Source: Planococcus sp. 107-1 (lineage in GTDB: Bacteria; Bacillota; Bacilli; Bacillales_A; Planococcaceae). Taken from it: a stretch of DNA of 64,000 nucleotides. Made by a program: the position numbers and the translations under genes. This document shows, one piece after another, positions 52,634 to 62,914 of the stretch; positions within the stretch are counted from its first letter, which is position 1, and the number at the start of each line of letters is the position of its first letter. The notes beneath the pieces are model-generated. The model was not told the DNA's origin, made no database searches, and saw only the letters and a program-made list of their open reading frames with translations. Location: NCBI RefSeq assembly GCF_021513255.1, contig NZ_CP090977.1, positions 2,108,001 through 2,172,000 of the forward strand, written 5' to 3'.

Positions 52634-55600
52634 ACGCCTGCCCCCATTTCCTCCGCAGAGAAGGTCATCGATTCGATAACGCGGAGCATCGCTTCCGCTG
52701 TATCCAGTGAAGTCAGGCACGGAATGCCGTTTTCCACCGATTCCCGGCGAATCCGGAAGCCGTCGCGTTCCGGCTGCTTGCCTTTCGTCAATGTATTGAT
52801 GACAAGCTGGGCACGGCCATTTTGGATGACATCGATCAAAGTTTGGCCATCTGAACCGATTTTTCCGACAGTCGACACATTGATTCCTGCGCTTTCCAGC
52901 GTGCTCGCTGTGCCTTCGGTCGCCATGATATGGTAGCCGATTGCTGTAAAACGCTTCGCTAAGCCAATTGCTTCCTCTTTATCTTTATCGGAAATGGTCA
53001 TCAGCACCGTCCCGTGGTCTTTTATTTCCATACCAGCTGCCACTAGGCCTTTATAAAGCGCTTTTTCCAGCGTGGAATCTTTGCCCATGACTTCCCCGGT
53101 CGATTTCATCTCTGGCCCGAGTGTGATGTCGACGCGGCGCAGTTTTGCAAAAGAAAACACCGGCACCTTCACGTAGACGCCTTTTGAAAGCGGTGCAAGT
53201 CCTGGCGTGAATCCTTGTTCTTTGATGCCATGGCCGAGGATCGCTTTCATCGCAATATTGGCCATCGGAATGGCTGTAATTTTACTCATGAAAGGCACAG
53301 TCCGGCTTGAACGCGGATTGACTTCAATGACAAATACTTCGCCTTTCGAGATGACGTATTGGATATTCAGCAAGCCTACAATATTCAAGCCTTTCGCTAA
53401 GCGGGTCGTATAATCCACCAAGGTATCCAAAAGCACTTGCGAAATATTCTGCGTCGGGTAGACGGCAATCGAATCGCCCGAATGTACGCCTGCGCGTTCG
53501 ATATGTTCCATAATGCCTGGGATCAGCACGTCTTCTCCGTCTGAAATGGCATCTACTTCGATTTCGATTCCCGTCAAGTAGCGGTCAACTAGTACAGGGT
53601 GTTCCGGGCTTGCTTCGACTGCATGTTCCATATAATGGCTCAAGTCATTTTCGTTGTAGACAATTTCCATCGCCCGTCCGCCGAGCACATAAGATGGCCG
53701 TACTAAGACCGGGTAGCCGATTTCATTGGCAATCACAATCGCTTCTTCAGCAGAAATCGCCGTTTTTCCAAGCGGCTGCGGAATGCCGATTTCGTGAAGG
53801 GCCGCTTCGAACTTATTGCGGTTTTCTGCACGGTCAAGATCTTCTAGCGAAGTACCCAGAATCTTCACTCCGTTTTGCTCCAGCTTTTCAGCAAGGTTAA
53901 TTGCCGTCTGGCCACCGAATTGGACCACGACGCCTTTTGGCTGTTCGATTTCAATGATATGCATGACATCTTCAACCGTTAACGGTTCAAAGTATAATTT
54001 GTCTGAGATGGAGAAATCCGTCGAAACCGTCTCTGGGTTGTTATTGATGATGATTGCTTCATAGCCTGCTTCTTTGATCGCCCATACCGAGTGCACAGTG
54101 GCGTAGTCGAATTCAACTCCTTGGCCGATGCGGATCGGTCCGGATCCAAGGACGATGATGCTTTCTTTTTCCGTACGGATGGACTCATTTTCATCTTCGT
54201 ATGTTCCGTAGAAATACGGCGTTTCCGATTCAAATTCAGCTGCGCACGTGTCCACCATTTTATAGACGGGCATCAGTTTTTGTTCTTTTCGCCAGTTGTA
54301 GACTTGTTGCTCCGGCACTTCCCACAGCTTCGCAATCGTCTTATCCGCAAAGCCCATGCGCTTCGCTTTCTTCGCTATGCCGAAATCAAAACGATTCGCT
54401 TGAAGCACATTTTCATACTGCACGATATTCGAGAACTTCTTCAGGAAGAATAAATCAATCTGGCTCCAGTCGTGGATTGTTTCGATTGAAACGCCGCGGC
54501 GCAGCGCTTCGCCGATAAAGAACAAACGCTCATCGCCTGCACGGCGGATGCGCTTCTCGATCCATTCGTCGCTCATCGCTTCCGCCTTTTTCAAGTCCAA
54601 GTGAAATTGGCCGGTTTCCAGTGAGCGAACCGCCTTTAAGATCGCTTCTTCAAACGAGCGGCCCATCGCCATGACTTCCCCTGTCGCTTTCATCTGAGTC
54701 CCTAGATTGCGTTTTGCCGACTCGAATTTATCAAATGGCCAACGTGGAATTTTCGCTACCACGTAGTCAAGCGCCGGTTCAAACGCTGCATAGGTGCGGC
54801 CCGTTACCGGGTTCATCATTTCATCAAGCGTCAGTCCGACCGCAATTTTTGCAGCAAGTTTCGCAATCGGGTAGCCGGTCGCTTTTGATGCAAGCGCCGA
54901 TGAACGGCTGACACGCGGATTGACTTCAATGATGTAGTAATTGAAGCTATACGGGTCAAGCGCTAACTGGACATTGCAGCCGCCTTCTATTTTCAAGGCA
55001 CGGATGATTTTCAGCGATACATTCCGAAGCATCTGGTATTCCCGGTCAGACAAGGTCTGGCTCGGTGCCACCACAATTGAATCGCCTGTATGGATACCGA
55101 CCGGGTCGATATTTTCCATGTTGCAGACAACAATCGCTGTGTCATTTGCGTCGCGCATCACTTCGTATTCGATTTCCTTGAAGCCCGCAATCGATTTTTC
55201 CAATAGGCACTGGGTAACCGGGCTGTATTTCAACCCGCTCGTCACGATTTCCTGAAGGTCTTCATCGTTGTGGCAAATTCCGCCGCCTGTTCCACCGAGT
55301 GTAAATGCCGGGCGGACAATGACTGGATAGCCGATGCGTTCAACAAAGGTTTTTGCTTCCTCTAAGTTGTGGATAATATCGGAATCCGGAACCGGTTCGC
55401 CGAGTTCGTTCATCAAAGTACGGAACAAATCACGGTCTTCCGCTTTATGGATCGCTTCCAGCTTCGTCCCTAAAATTTCAATCCCCAGTTCATCAAGAAT
55501 GCCCGACTCATCAAGTTCAATCGCCATGTTCAATCCTGTTTGGCCGCCCAATGTCGGCAGCAAGGCATCCGGCCGCTCTTTTCGGAGAATCCGGCTGACA

Positions 55601-55818
55601 AAATCCAATGTGATGGGTTCGATATAAACTTTATCCGCGATTTCCGTATCGGTCATGATGGTTGCCGGATTGGAATTGATCAAAATCACCCGGTATCCTT
55701 CTTCTTTCAGCGCGAGGCAGGCTTGCGTCCCTGCATAGTCAAATTCTGCTGCTTGGCCGATGACGATCGGACCCGATCCGATGACGAGTATACTTTGGAT
55801 ATCTTGTCTTTTAGGCAT
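52630..55818 (-). CDS. carB: Carbamoyl-phosphate synthase, large subunit
   Basis: 1062 residues with the internal duplication of the family: two ATP-grasp halves, each opened by a GSGPIxIGQ motif (near residues 14 and 560) and carrying [14 protein letters not shown] or [13 protein letters not shown]. An oligomerisation domain lies between them, and the C-terminus is an MGS-like allosteric domain ([20 protein letters not shown]). The frame is intact. Overlaps carA by eight bases and pyrK by four. As part of a PyrR-controlled operon it is the pyrimidine-type enzyme (PyrAB). Confidence 0.98.
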
Positions 55819-56905
55819 ATTGCTGCTCCTTTCGAGTTGCGTTCATGATGTCGATGAAACGGTCGAACAAGTAATTGGAATCTTCCGGTCCAGGCGATGA
55901 CTCCGGGTGGTACTGCACCGTGAAAGCCGGGTAGTCCATATGGCAAAGCCCTTCATTCGTGCCATCGTTGATGGCTTGGTGCGTCACTTTCAGACGCGTT
56001 CCTTGCAGCGTATTTTCATCTACTGCGTAGCCGTGGTTCTGGGAAGTGATTTCGATCCGTCCGGTAGTCAGATCTTTTACCGGGTGGTTGCCTCCCCGGT
56101 GGCCGAATTTCAATTTGAAGGTTTCAGCCCCACAAGCGCGGGCAAATAATTGATGCCCCAAACAGATTCCGAAAATCGGAACTTCACCAAGCAATTCGCG
56201 GACAACTTCCACGCATTCTTCTACGTTTTTCGGGTCTCCCGGTCCGTTTGACAGCATGACGCCGTCCGGGCCCCAAGCGAGAATTTCCCGAGATGTTGTA
56301 TTATAAGGAACCACGATCACGTCGCAATCGCGTTTATTGAGTTCCCGCAATATGCCGTGTTTCATGCCGTAGTCGATCAGAACAACCCGTTTTCCGCGAC
56401 CTGGGCTTGGATACGGCCGCGCTGTTGAAACCTTGGCCACCTGATCAGTCGGCAATTCCGTCTCTTGCAGTTTGGCGACAATTTCTACTGCGTCCACCGT
56501 CTCTACGGCTGCTGTCAAAATCCCTTTGATGGAGCCTTTTGAACGGATCAAACGCGTCAATTTCCGCGTATCGATTTCTGCGATCCCCGGAATTCCTTTT
56601 ATCCGGAATAAGTCATCCAATGTCGTATTGCAGCGGAAGTTCGATGGAAATTCAGCCGCTTCCCGGACGACCATTCCTTTTACAGCCGGTTCGATCGATT
56701 CGAAATCATCGCTGTTGATGCCGTAATTGCCGATCAACGGATAGGTCATGGTGACGATTTGCCCGCAGTAAGATGGGTCTGAGAGGATTTCCTGATACCC
56801 GGTCATGCTCGTATTGAACACCACTTCGCCGACCGATGCCCCTTCACTGCCGAATGCTGTTCCTTCAAATACCGTTCCGTCTTCCAAGATTAAATAGCGT
56901 TTCAT
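55811..56905 (-). CDS. carA: Carbamoyl-phosphate synthase, small subunit (glutaminase)
   Basis: Supplies ammonia from glutamine to CarB. Starts [19 protein letters not shown] (ATG 56903-56905, AGGAGGGGG site); the extra upstream residues of the frame belong to pyrC. The class I glutamine amidotransferase triad has Cys in [13 protein letters not shown] near residue 243 and His-Glu in [12 protein letters not shown] near 327. 364 residues. One-base overlap with the pyrC stop (TAATG). Confidence 0.98.
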   Translation of the reverse strand: MKRYLILEDGTVFEGTAFGSEGASVGEVVFNTSMTGYQEILSDPSYCGQIVTMTYPLIGNYGINSDDFESIEPAVKGMVVREAAEFPSNFRCNTTLDDLFRIKGIPGIAEIDTRKLTRLIRSKGSIKGILTAAVETVDAVEIVAKLQETELPTDQVAKVSTARPYPSPGRGKRVVLIDYGMKHGILRELNKRDCDVIVVPYNTTSREILAWGPDGVMLSNGPGDPKNVEECVEVVRELLGEVPIFGICLGHQLFARACGAETFKLKFGHRGGNHPVKDLTTGRIEITSQNHGYAVDENTLQGTRLKVTHQAINDGTNEGLCHMDYPAFTVQYHPESSPGPEDSNYLFDRFIDIMNATRKEQQYA

Positions 56906-58183
56906 TATTTTTCCCCCTCCTGCCAAACGATTTGTCCTCCGAAAATGGTCATTGCCGGCCATCCCTTACAGGTCCATCCGTTAAATGGTGTGTTTTTGCC
57001 TTTCGACAGAAATGCCTCCGCGTCGATTTTCTGTTCTTTGTCAAGCTCGAGCAAAACCAGGTCTGCAATTCCGCCTTCTTCCATCGTTCCATACGGCAAG
57101 TTGAAAGTCCGGCTTGGCTTCACCGTCAGCCAATCGATCAATTGTGCGAGCGTCCATTTCCCGGTTTCGACAAATTGTGTATAAAGAAGCGGAAACGCTG
57201 TTTCAAATCCCACAATGCCGAATGGCGCTTTTTCCATGCCGTTCGATTTCTCTTGGACCGTATGCGGTGCGTGGTCCGTCGCAATAAAATCAATCGTGCC
57301 GTCGAGCAACCCTTCATGGAGCGCTTCTAAATCTTCTTTCGCGCGAAGCGGCGGATTCATTTTGTAATTCGCCTCGTTCCCTGGAATATCATCTTCAGTC
57401 ATCAACAAATGGTGCGGCGTCACTTCAGCCGTCACTCGGATGCCTGCCCTGCTTTGCATCGCGGATCACTCTCACCGATTCTTTCGTCGAAACATGGCAA
57501 ACATGGTAATGGGCGCCGGCTGCTTCAGCGAGCAGCACGTCCCGTGCAATATGTACAGATTCCGCGATTGAAGGAATGCCTTTTAGCCCTAGCTCTTTGT
57601 TTCGCTTCCCTTCATGCATCACCCCGTCGTATATGAGGCTATTGTCTTCGCAATGCGCGACAACCGCCATGTCAATCTTTGCTGCATCCTGCATCGTTTC
57701 GTACATCATGCCCGCTTCCTGGATTCCCACTCCGTCATCCGTGAAAGCAAAAGCACCGTGTTCTTTCAATTCTGCGAGATTCGTGCGCTCTTTGCCCGCT
57801 TCCCGGATCGTAATCGAAGCATAAGGCAATACCCGGATCACCGCGTTCTTTTCAATCAACCCATTCACATGCTGCAGATTTTCTTTCGTATCCGGCACTG
57901 GGCGTGTATTCGGCATCGCACTGATTGTCGTATAGCCGCCTTTTGCCGCTGATTGCGTGCCGCTTGCGATTGTCTCTTTTTGCTCGCCGCCCGGCTCCCG
58001 TAAATGCACATGTACATCCACAAATCCCGGAGCGATCAATCGGCCATGGCCGTCGATTTCGGGTTCTCCCTGTGCTGCCAGTTCAGTTCCGATTTCTTCA
58101 ATCCGTCCATTCCTGATGCGGATAGCTGCAGGTGCCAATTCTCCATCTTTTAGCATGTTTACGTTTTTAATGAATAAGTTCAT
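56905..58183 (-). CDS. pyrC: Dihydroorotase (frameshifted here)
   Basis: Zinc amidohydrolase that closes carbamoyl-aspartate to dihydroorotate. Metal site [12 protein letters not shown] near residue 56; [15 protein letters not shown]-like VAHCEDNSL near 178, CHVSTKESV near 230, IATDHAPHT near 303. The frame breaks at 57447-57449, three G where two give [20 protein letters not shown]. Repaired length 425 residues. It starts two bases after pyrB. Confidence 0.96.
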
Positions 58184-58185
58184 GG

Positions 58186-59055
58186 TTACACTCTCCCTTT
58201 CATTGCGTATTCAAGTACCGCCATCCGGATAAAGACGCCGTTTTCCATTTGTTTGAAGATCCGTGAACGGCTGCATTCAACAAGACAATCCGAGATTTCA
58301 ACTCCTCTATTAATTGGAGCTGGGTGCATAATGATCGCCCCGTCTTTCATTTTCCGCTCACGCTCTAAGGTTAGCCCGTATTGCTCGTGGTAATGCTCTT
58401 TCGAAAATAAGGCCGATACGGCGTGGCGTTCGTGCTGGACGCGGAGCATCATCACCACATCCGTCGTTTCAATAAAGTCATCCAGCTGTTCAGATGTTTT
58501 GTATCCGCCACTCCATTCGTCCGGACAGACAAAGGAAACTCTTGCACCTAATTTTTCTAAAGCTGCTGCATTCGATTTGGCCACTCGACTATGGGCGATA
58601 TCCCCGACAATCGTCACGTGGATGCCCCCGATTTTGCCGAACTCCTGGTAGATCGTGAAGAGGTCGAGCAAAGACTGCGTCGGGTGCTGGCCGGAGCCGT
58701 CTCCGCCGTTGATGACTGGAATCTTGCATCCGGCGAGCTGTTCGTAATACGCTTCTTCTTCGTGGCGGATTATGACTCCATCGACTCCGATCGCTTCAAA
58801 AGTTTTGACTGTATCGTAGAGCGTTTCTCCCTTCAACACGCTCGAGAAAGCTGTTTCAAATGGCAGGACCGTCAAACCCATTTTATGCTCCGCCATTTCA
58901 AAGCTCATTTTGGTCCGGGTGCTCGGTTCGAAAAACAAGTTCACGACCGTGCCGGTCATCGGCTGGCTTTTGCCGCTTTTGAATTCGCCTGCCCGCTCTA
59001 ATAAATGCATGATGGTTTCATTGTCTAAGGTGTTCATTGTCAGTACGTCCGGCAT
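58186..59055 (-). CDS. pyrB: Aspartate carbamoyltransferase, catalytic subunit
   Basis: Joins carbamoyl phosphate and aspartate. [17 protein letters not shown] near residue 45 binds carbamoyl phosphate, [16 protein letters not shown] near 120, [12 protein letters not shown] near 250. Start at ATG 59053-59055 ([10 protein letters not shown]) with AGAGAGG ten bases upstream; an ATG two codons earlier is too near the site. About 289 residues. The upstream part of the open frame is the attenuator, not protein. No regulatory subunit gene is present, as usual in Gram-positives. Confidence 0.96.
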   Translation of the reverse strand: MPDVLTMNTLDNETIMHLLERAGEFKSGKSQPMTGTVVNLFFEPSTRTKMSFEMAEHKMGLTVLPFETAFSSVLKGETLYDTVKTFEAIGVDGVIIRHEEEAYYEQLAGCKIPVINGGDGSGQHPTQSLLDLFTIYQEFGKIGGIHVTIVGDIAHSRVAKSNAAALEKLGARVSFVCPDEWSGGYKTSEQLDDFIETTDVVMMLRVQHERHAVSALFSKEHYHEQYGLTLERERKMKDGAIIMHPAPINRGVEISDCLVECSRSRIFKQMENGVFIRMAVLEYAMKGRV

Positions 59056-59079
59056 GTCCATCCATCCTCTCTTCATTTC

Positions 59080-59180
59080 AGCTATAAAAAAACACCTTCC
59101 TGAGGCAAGGAAGGTGTGAGGAAATAAGGGCATAGCGAGCCCGTGATCCAAACCTTTCCATGCCTCTCTGGACATTCATT
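59080..59180 (-). promoter_or_regulatory. PyrR attenuator before pyrB
   Basis: Minus strand carries the PyrR-binding loop TGTCCAGAGAGGC (59162-59174), and further on a terminator ACACCTTCC / GGAAGGTGT with seven T (59085-59117). PyrR bound to UMP or UTP would favour the terminator and stop transcription before pyrB. Confidence 0.92.
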
Positions 59181-59189
59181 AAAAGGTGA

Positions 59190-60476
59190 TTATTCAGTTC
59201 CGTCGTCAATTTCTTCTTTATTTCGTCCCGGCAAGATCAAGTTCAGCAAGACCCCGATGATGGCAGCCAATGCCATTCCTTCAACTGAGAACGCTTCGCT
59301 AAATTCAATTTTCGCGCCGCCGATCCCAATGACCAGGATGACCGATGAAATCACGAGATTTCGTTTGTCCCCGAAATCGATGCCGTTATCGACCAGCATG
59401 CGAAGGCCGGAAGAAGCGATGATCCCGAACAGCAAGATGGAAATGCCGCCAAGCACCGCTGTCGGAATAGTGTCGATCACCGCCATTACTTTCCCGAGGA
59501 AGGAAAAGATGATGGCGAAGACAGCAGCTCCTAAAATCACGTAGACGCTGTAGACGCGTGTGATGGCGAGTACGCCGATGTTCTCGCCGTAAGTGGTCTT
59601 CGGAGGTCCGCCGACCAGTGAAGAGATAAAAGTTCCAATGCCGTCACCCAGAATCGAGCGATGCAATCCCGGATCTTTTATGTAATTTCGTTTCACGATT
59701 TTTCCGAGCACAAGCTGATGCCCGATATGTTCTGATATGGTGACAATCGCAATCGGCACCATGACAAACAGCAAAGTCGGTGTCACTGTGAAGGAATAAT
59801 CCGCTCCTGGAATCAGGAAGTCCGGCACTGCAAACCAGTTGGCTTCGGTGATTGCCGTGTAGTCGATGATTCCGATAATCGCTGAGTAAATATAGCCGAC
59901 GATAATTCCGATTAAAATCGGCATCAAGCTGATGATGTTCTTGAAATAGATGTTGCTAATGATGGCAGTAATCAGGGTTACGAGCGCTGCTGAGAAATGC
60001 TTGAAGCTATACTGACTGACTTCGTTGACCGTGATGTTCATCGCCATGTCGACTGCTGTTCCAGACAAGGCCAGTCCGATCACGATAATGACCGGTCCGA
60101 CAACAATCGGCGGAAGGAGTTGCATGAGCCAGTGGTAGCCGGTTTTCCAGATGACTAAGGCGACAATCGCGTAGACGAGTGACACAAACATGGCGCCGAT
60201 CATCGCCGATCCGATGCCGCCAGTTTCAGTCGCAATCGTTATCGGGACAATAAATGCAAAGGAAGATCCCAGATAAGCGGGTACTTTAAATTGTGTGATG
60301 ATGATGAAGATGATGGTCGCAATTCCACTTGTTAAGAGAGCAATCGCCGGGCTCAAGCCGACTAATTGCGGTACCAGGATGGTTGCGCCGAACATGGCGA
60401 ACATATGCTGCAAGCTCAATGAAATCCATTGGCCTGCTTTTGGTTTGTCTTTTACATCTAAAATCGCGTCAGTCAC
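59190..60476 (-). CDS. pyrP: Uracil permease
   Basis: Nucleobase:cation symporter of the UraA/NCS2 family, about 428 residues and 12 or more membrane segments. It has SLQHMFAMFGATILVPQLVGL near residue 20 and the QxG/FGE-type region GPPKTTYGENIGVLAITRVYSV near 295. The GTG at 60474-60476 with GGGGAG eight bases upstream is the start; the upstream 15 residues of the frame overlap pyrR and lack a site. It starts 19 bases after pyrR, with no separate attenuator between them. Confidence 0.95.
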   Translation of the reverse strand: MTDAILDVKDKPKAGQWISLSLQHMFAMFGATILVPQLVGLSPAIALLTSGIATIIFIIITQFKVPAYLGSSFAFIVPITIATETGGIGSAMIGAMFVSLVYAIVALVIWKTGYHWLMQLLPPIVVGPVIIVIGLALSGTAVDMAMNITVNEVSQYSFKHFSAALVTLITAIISNIYFKNIISLMPILIGIIVGYIYSAIIGIIDYTAITEANWFAVPDFLIPGADYSFTVTPTLLFVMVPIAIVTISEHIGHQLVLGKIVKRNYIKDPGLHRSILGDGIGTFISSLVGGPPKTTYGENIGVLAITRVYSVYVILGAAVFAIIFSFLGKVMAVIDTIPTAVLGGISILLFGIIASSGLRMLVDNGIDFGDKRNLVISSVILVIGIGGAKIEFSEAFSVEGMALAAIIGVLLNLILPGRNKEEIDDGTE

Positions 60477-60495
60477 AATCTGTTCTCCCCTATTC

Positions 60496-61116
<621 letters not shown>

Positions 61117-61125
61117 TTATTCAAC

Positions 61126-61235
61126 TAAAAAATCCTCTTGCCAGAAAGGCAAGAGGATAGATGCGCAGAAAAATTCAGCACGGAAGACAGTCTTCCGGCT
61201 TAGCGTATGTACCTTCTCAGCCTCTCTGGACTGTT
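61126..61235 (-). promoter_or_regulatory. PyrR attenuator before pyrR
   Basis: PyrR-binding loop AGTCCAGAGAGGCT (61219-61232) on the minus strand. A hairpin GCCGGAAGAC/GTCTTCCG follows, then the terminator ATCCTCTTGCC / GGCAAGAGGAT with six T (61126-61158). Same logic as the pyrB attenuator. Confidence 0.93.
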
Positions 61236-61269
61236 ATTAAAGGTGTTTCGTATTCGATTGGTTTTTTCA

Positions 61270-61299
61270 AGTATAAAGAACAACGTGGCGGTTTGTCAA
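61270..61299 (-). promoter_or_regulatory. Promoter of the pyr operon
   Basis: Minus strand TTGACA (61294-61299, perfect -35), 18 bases, TATACT (61270-61275). The rluD stop codon TGA is inside the -35 box. Confidence 0.85.
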
Positions 61300-62207
61300 T
61301 CCTTCTCTCGAAGAGATTCCAAAAGCTCCGCAAATTCTGCCGGGGGTTCCGCCGAGAATTCCATGTATTCTCCAGTCTTCGGATGATTGAATCCGATCAC
61401 TTCTGCATGAAGCGCCTGGCCTCCGATGTCCATCGTTTTCCGTGGTCCGTACTTCGGATCTCCGACAAGCGGGAAGCCGATATACTTCATATGGACGCGG
61501 ATTTGATGGGTACGGCCTGTTTCCAGACGACATTCAACAAGCGTGAAATTGCCGAAGCGTTCAAGCACGCGGAAATGCGTGACAGCATGCTTGCCTTTAT
61601 CGACAACTGACATGTTCTGGCGCTCTTTCGGGTCACGCGCAATCGGTGCGTCAATCGTGCCTTTGTCATGCGGTATATGGCCATGGACAAGCGCCACATA
61701 TTTGCGCGTCACGGTCTTTTTCACCAATTGATCCACCAACGAGTGGTGGGATGCATCATTTTTAGCGACCATCAATAAGCCCGATGTATCTTTGTCGATG
61801 CGGTGGACGATTCCAGGGCGAACGACACCGTTAATGCCTGATAAATCGTTGCAATGATGCATCAATCCGTTAACTAGAGTTCCTTGGGAATGGCCTGGAG
61901 CCGGATGGACCACCATTCCTTTTGGTTTATTCACTACTAAAACGTCTGCGTCTTCATAGACAATCTCCAGATTCAAATCTTCCGGGACAACGTCCAGTTC
62001 TTCTAGAATCGGCGGAGTCGCTATAATGATATCTTCTAGCCGCACTTTGTAATTTGGTTTGACGATTTCGCCGTTGACTTTGATGGCACCGTCTTTGACC
62101 CAGTTCGCAATCTGCGAACGCGACCAGTCTTCATCCATAGCTGAAACCACTTTATCGATGCGTTCTCCAGCCATTTCTTCTGTAATTTCTAACGTTAAAT
62201 CTTCCAT
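61296..62207 (-). CDS. rluD: RluD-family pseudouridine synthase (YlyB)
   Basis: 303 residues. S4 RNA-binding domain at the start (GERIDKVVSAMDEDWSRSQIANWVKDGAIKVNG), then the RluA-type catalytic domain: GIVHRIDKDTSGLLMVAKN with the catalytic Asp near residue 140, and ETGRTHQIRVHMKYIGFPLVGDPKYG. Probably modifies large rRNA uridines; the exact sites are not shown. ATG overlaps the lspA stop by one base (TAATG). Confidence 0.95.
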   Translation of the reverse strand: MEDLTLEITEEMAGERIDKVVSAMDEDWSRSQIANWVKDGAIKVNGEIVKPNYKVRLEDIIIATPPILEELDVVPEDLNLEIVYEDADVLVVNKPKGMVVHPAPGHSQGTLVNGLMHHCNDLSGINGVVRPGIVHRIDKDTSGLLMVAKNDASHHSLVDQLVKKTVTRKYVALVHGHIPHDKGTIDAPIARDPKERQNMSVVDKGKHAVTHFRVLERFGNFTLVECRLETGRTHQIRVHMKYIGFPLVGDPKYGPRKTMDIGGQALHAEVIGFNHPKTGEYMEFSAEPPAEFAELLESLREKD

Positions 62208-62683
62208 TAAGACACCTTTTTCTTTTCTTGTTTTTCGTCATAAATGACAAATATAATCATCAGCACAACGCCGACGGTCAATGCGGCATCCGCTACATTG
62301 AATATCGGAAAATCATAATTGATGATCGGGATTAATACATCTACAAAATCGACAACTTCTCCACGGAGCATCCGGTCGATGAAATTTCCGACCGCTCCGC
62401 CAAGGATAATCATTAAACTCAATTGGAATAATGGCTGCCCTTTTGCGTGTTTATGGAAATAATAAAGAATGCCGATAATAACCGCTATCGTAATGATGGC
62501 GAAAAGCCACATTTTGCCTTCCAGCATGCCCCAGGCTGCCCCTCGGTTCCGGTGAGATAGCCACGCTAAATAAGGTTCAATTACCGGGATGCGCTCGCCT
62601 AACTCCATATGTTTCAATACTAGCCATTTTGTCCACTGATCGGCTGCAACGATCAGCAATGCAATTCCATAATAAATAAACAT
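62207..62683 (-). CDS. lspA: Lipoprotein signal peptidase (signal peptidase II)
   Basis: Aspartic membrane protease that cuts prolipoproteins before the lipid-modified cysteine. Four membrane helices in 158 residues. Catalytic aspartates in GGAVGNFIDRM and FNVADAALTVGV; HRNRGAAWGML is also conserved. ileS precedes and rluD follows, the usual Bacillales order, without the ylyA gene found in B. subtilis. Confidence 0.97.
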   Translation of the reverse strand: MFIYYGIALLIVAADQWTKWLVLKHMELGERIPVIEPYLAWLSHRNRGAAWGMLEGKMWLFAIITIAVIIGILYYFHKHAKGQPLFQLSLMIILGGAVGNFIDRMLRGEVVDFVDVLIPIINYDFPIFNVADAALTVGVVLMIIFVIYDEKQEKKKVS

Positions 62684-62714
62684 GTGTTTCCCCCGTCAAT
62701 TCATCAGTCAGTTT

Positions 62715-62720
62715 ATTTTA
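62715..62720 (-). promoter_or_regulatory. Possible extended -10 promoter for lspA-rluD
   Basis: TG-T-TAAAAT on the minus strand about 32 bases before the lspA ATG. No clear -35. Confidence 0.4.
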
Positions 62721-62738
62721 ACACATCCCCCGATAAAA

Positions 62739-62768
62739 AAGTATGCGGGCGAAAGCATGCTTATTTTT
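62739..62768. terminator. Hairpin in the ileS-lspA gap
   Basis: AAGTATGC and GCATGCTT pair with one G-U, with T runs on both strands. The rest of this 230-base gap shows no gene: no open frame with a ribosome site and no sign of ylyA. Confidence 0.45.
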
Positions 62769-62870
62769 TCTTACCAGAAGTGCGAGGTGGAAAGATCCTC
62801 ATATGTTATCTAGTATTTTCATTTACTTCCCTTGAAGGTCGAAATACTTTCCACTCAATAATTTGGAAAT

Positions 62871-62904
62871 AAAAACAGGAAGAACCTGATTCGGTTCTTC
62901 CTGC
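62871..62904 (-). terminator. Terminator after ileS
   Basis: AGCAGGAAGAACC and GGTTCTTCCTGTT pair around GAATCA, then T-rich on the minus strand, ten bases after the ileS stop. Confidence 0.92.
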
Positions 62905-62914
62905 TCTCTACCTA

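Noticed and set aside
59056..59175. Upstream extension of pyrB
   Set aside because: The open frame continues through the attenuator terminator and PyrR site; the protein family begins at 59055.
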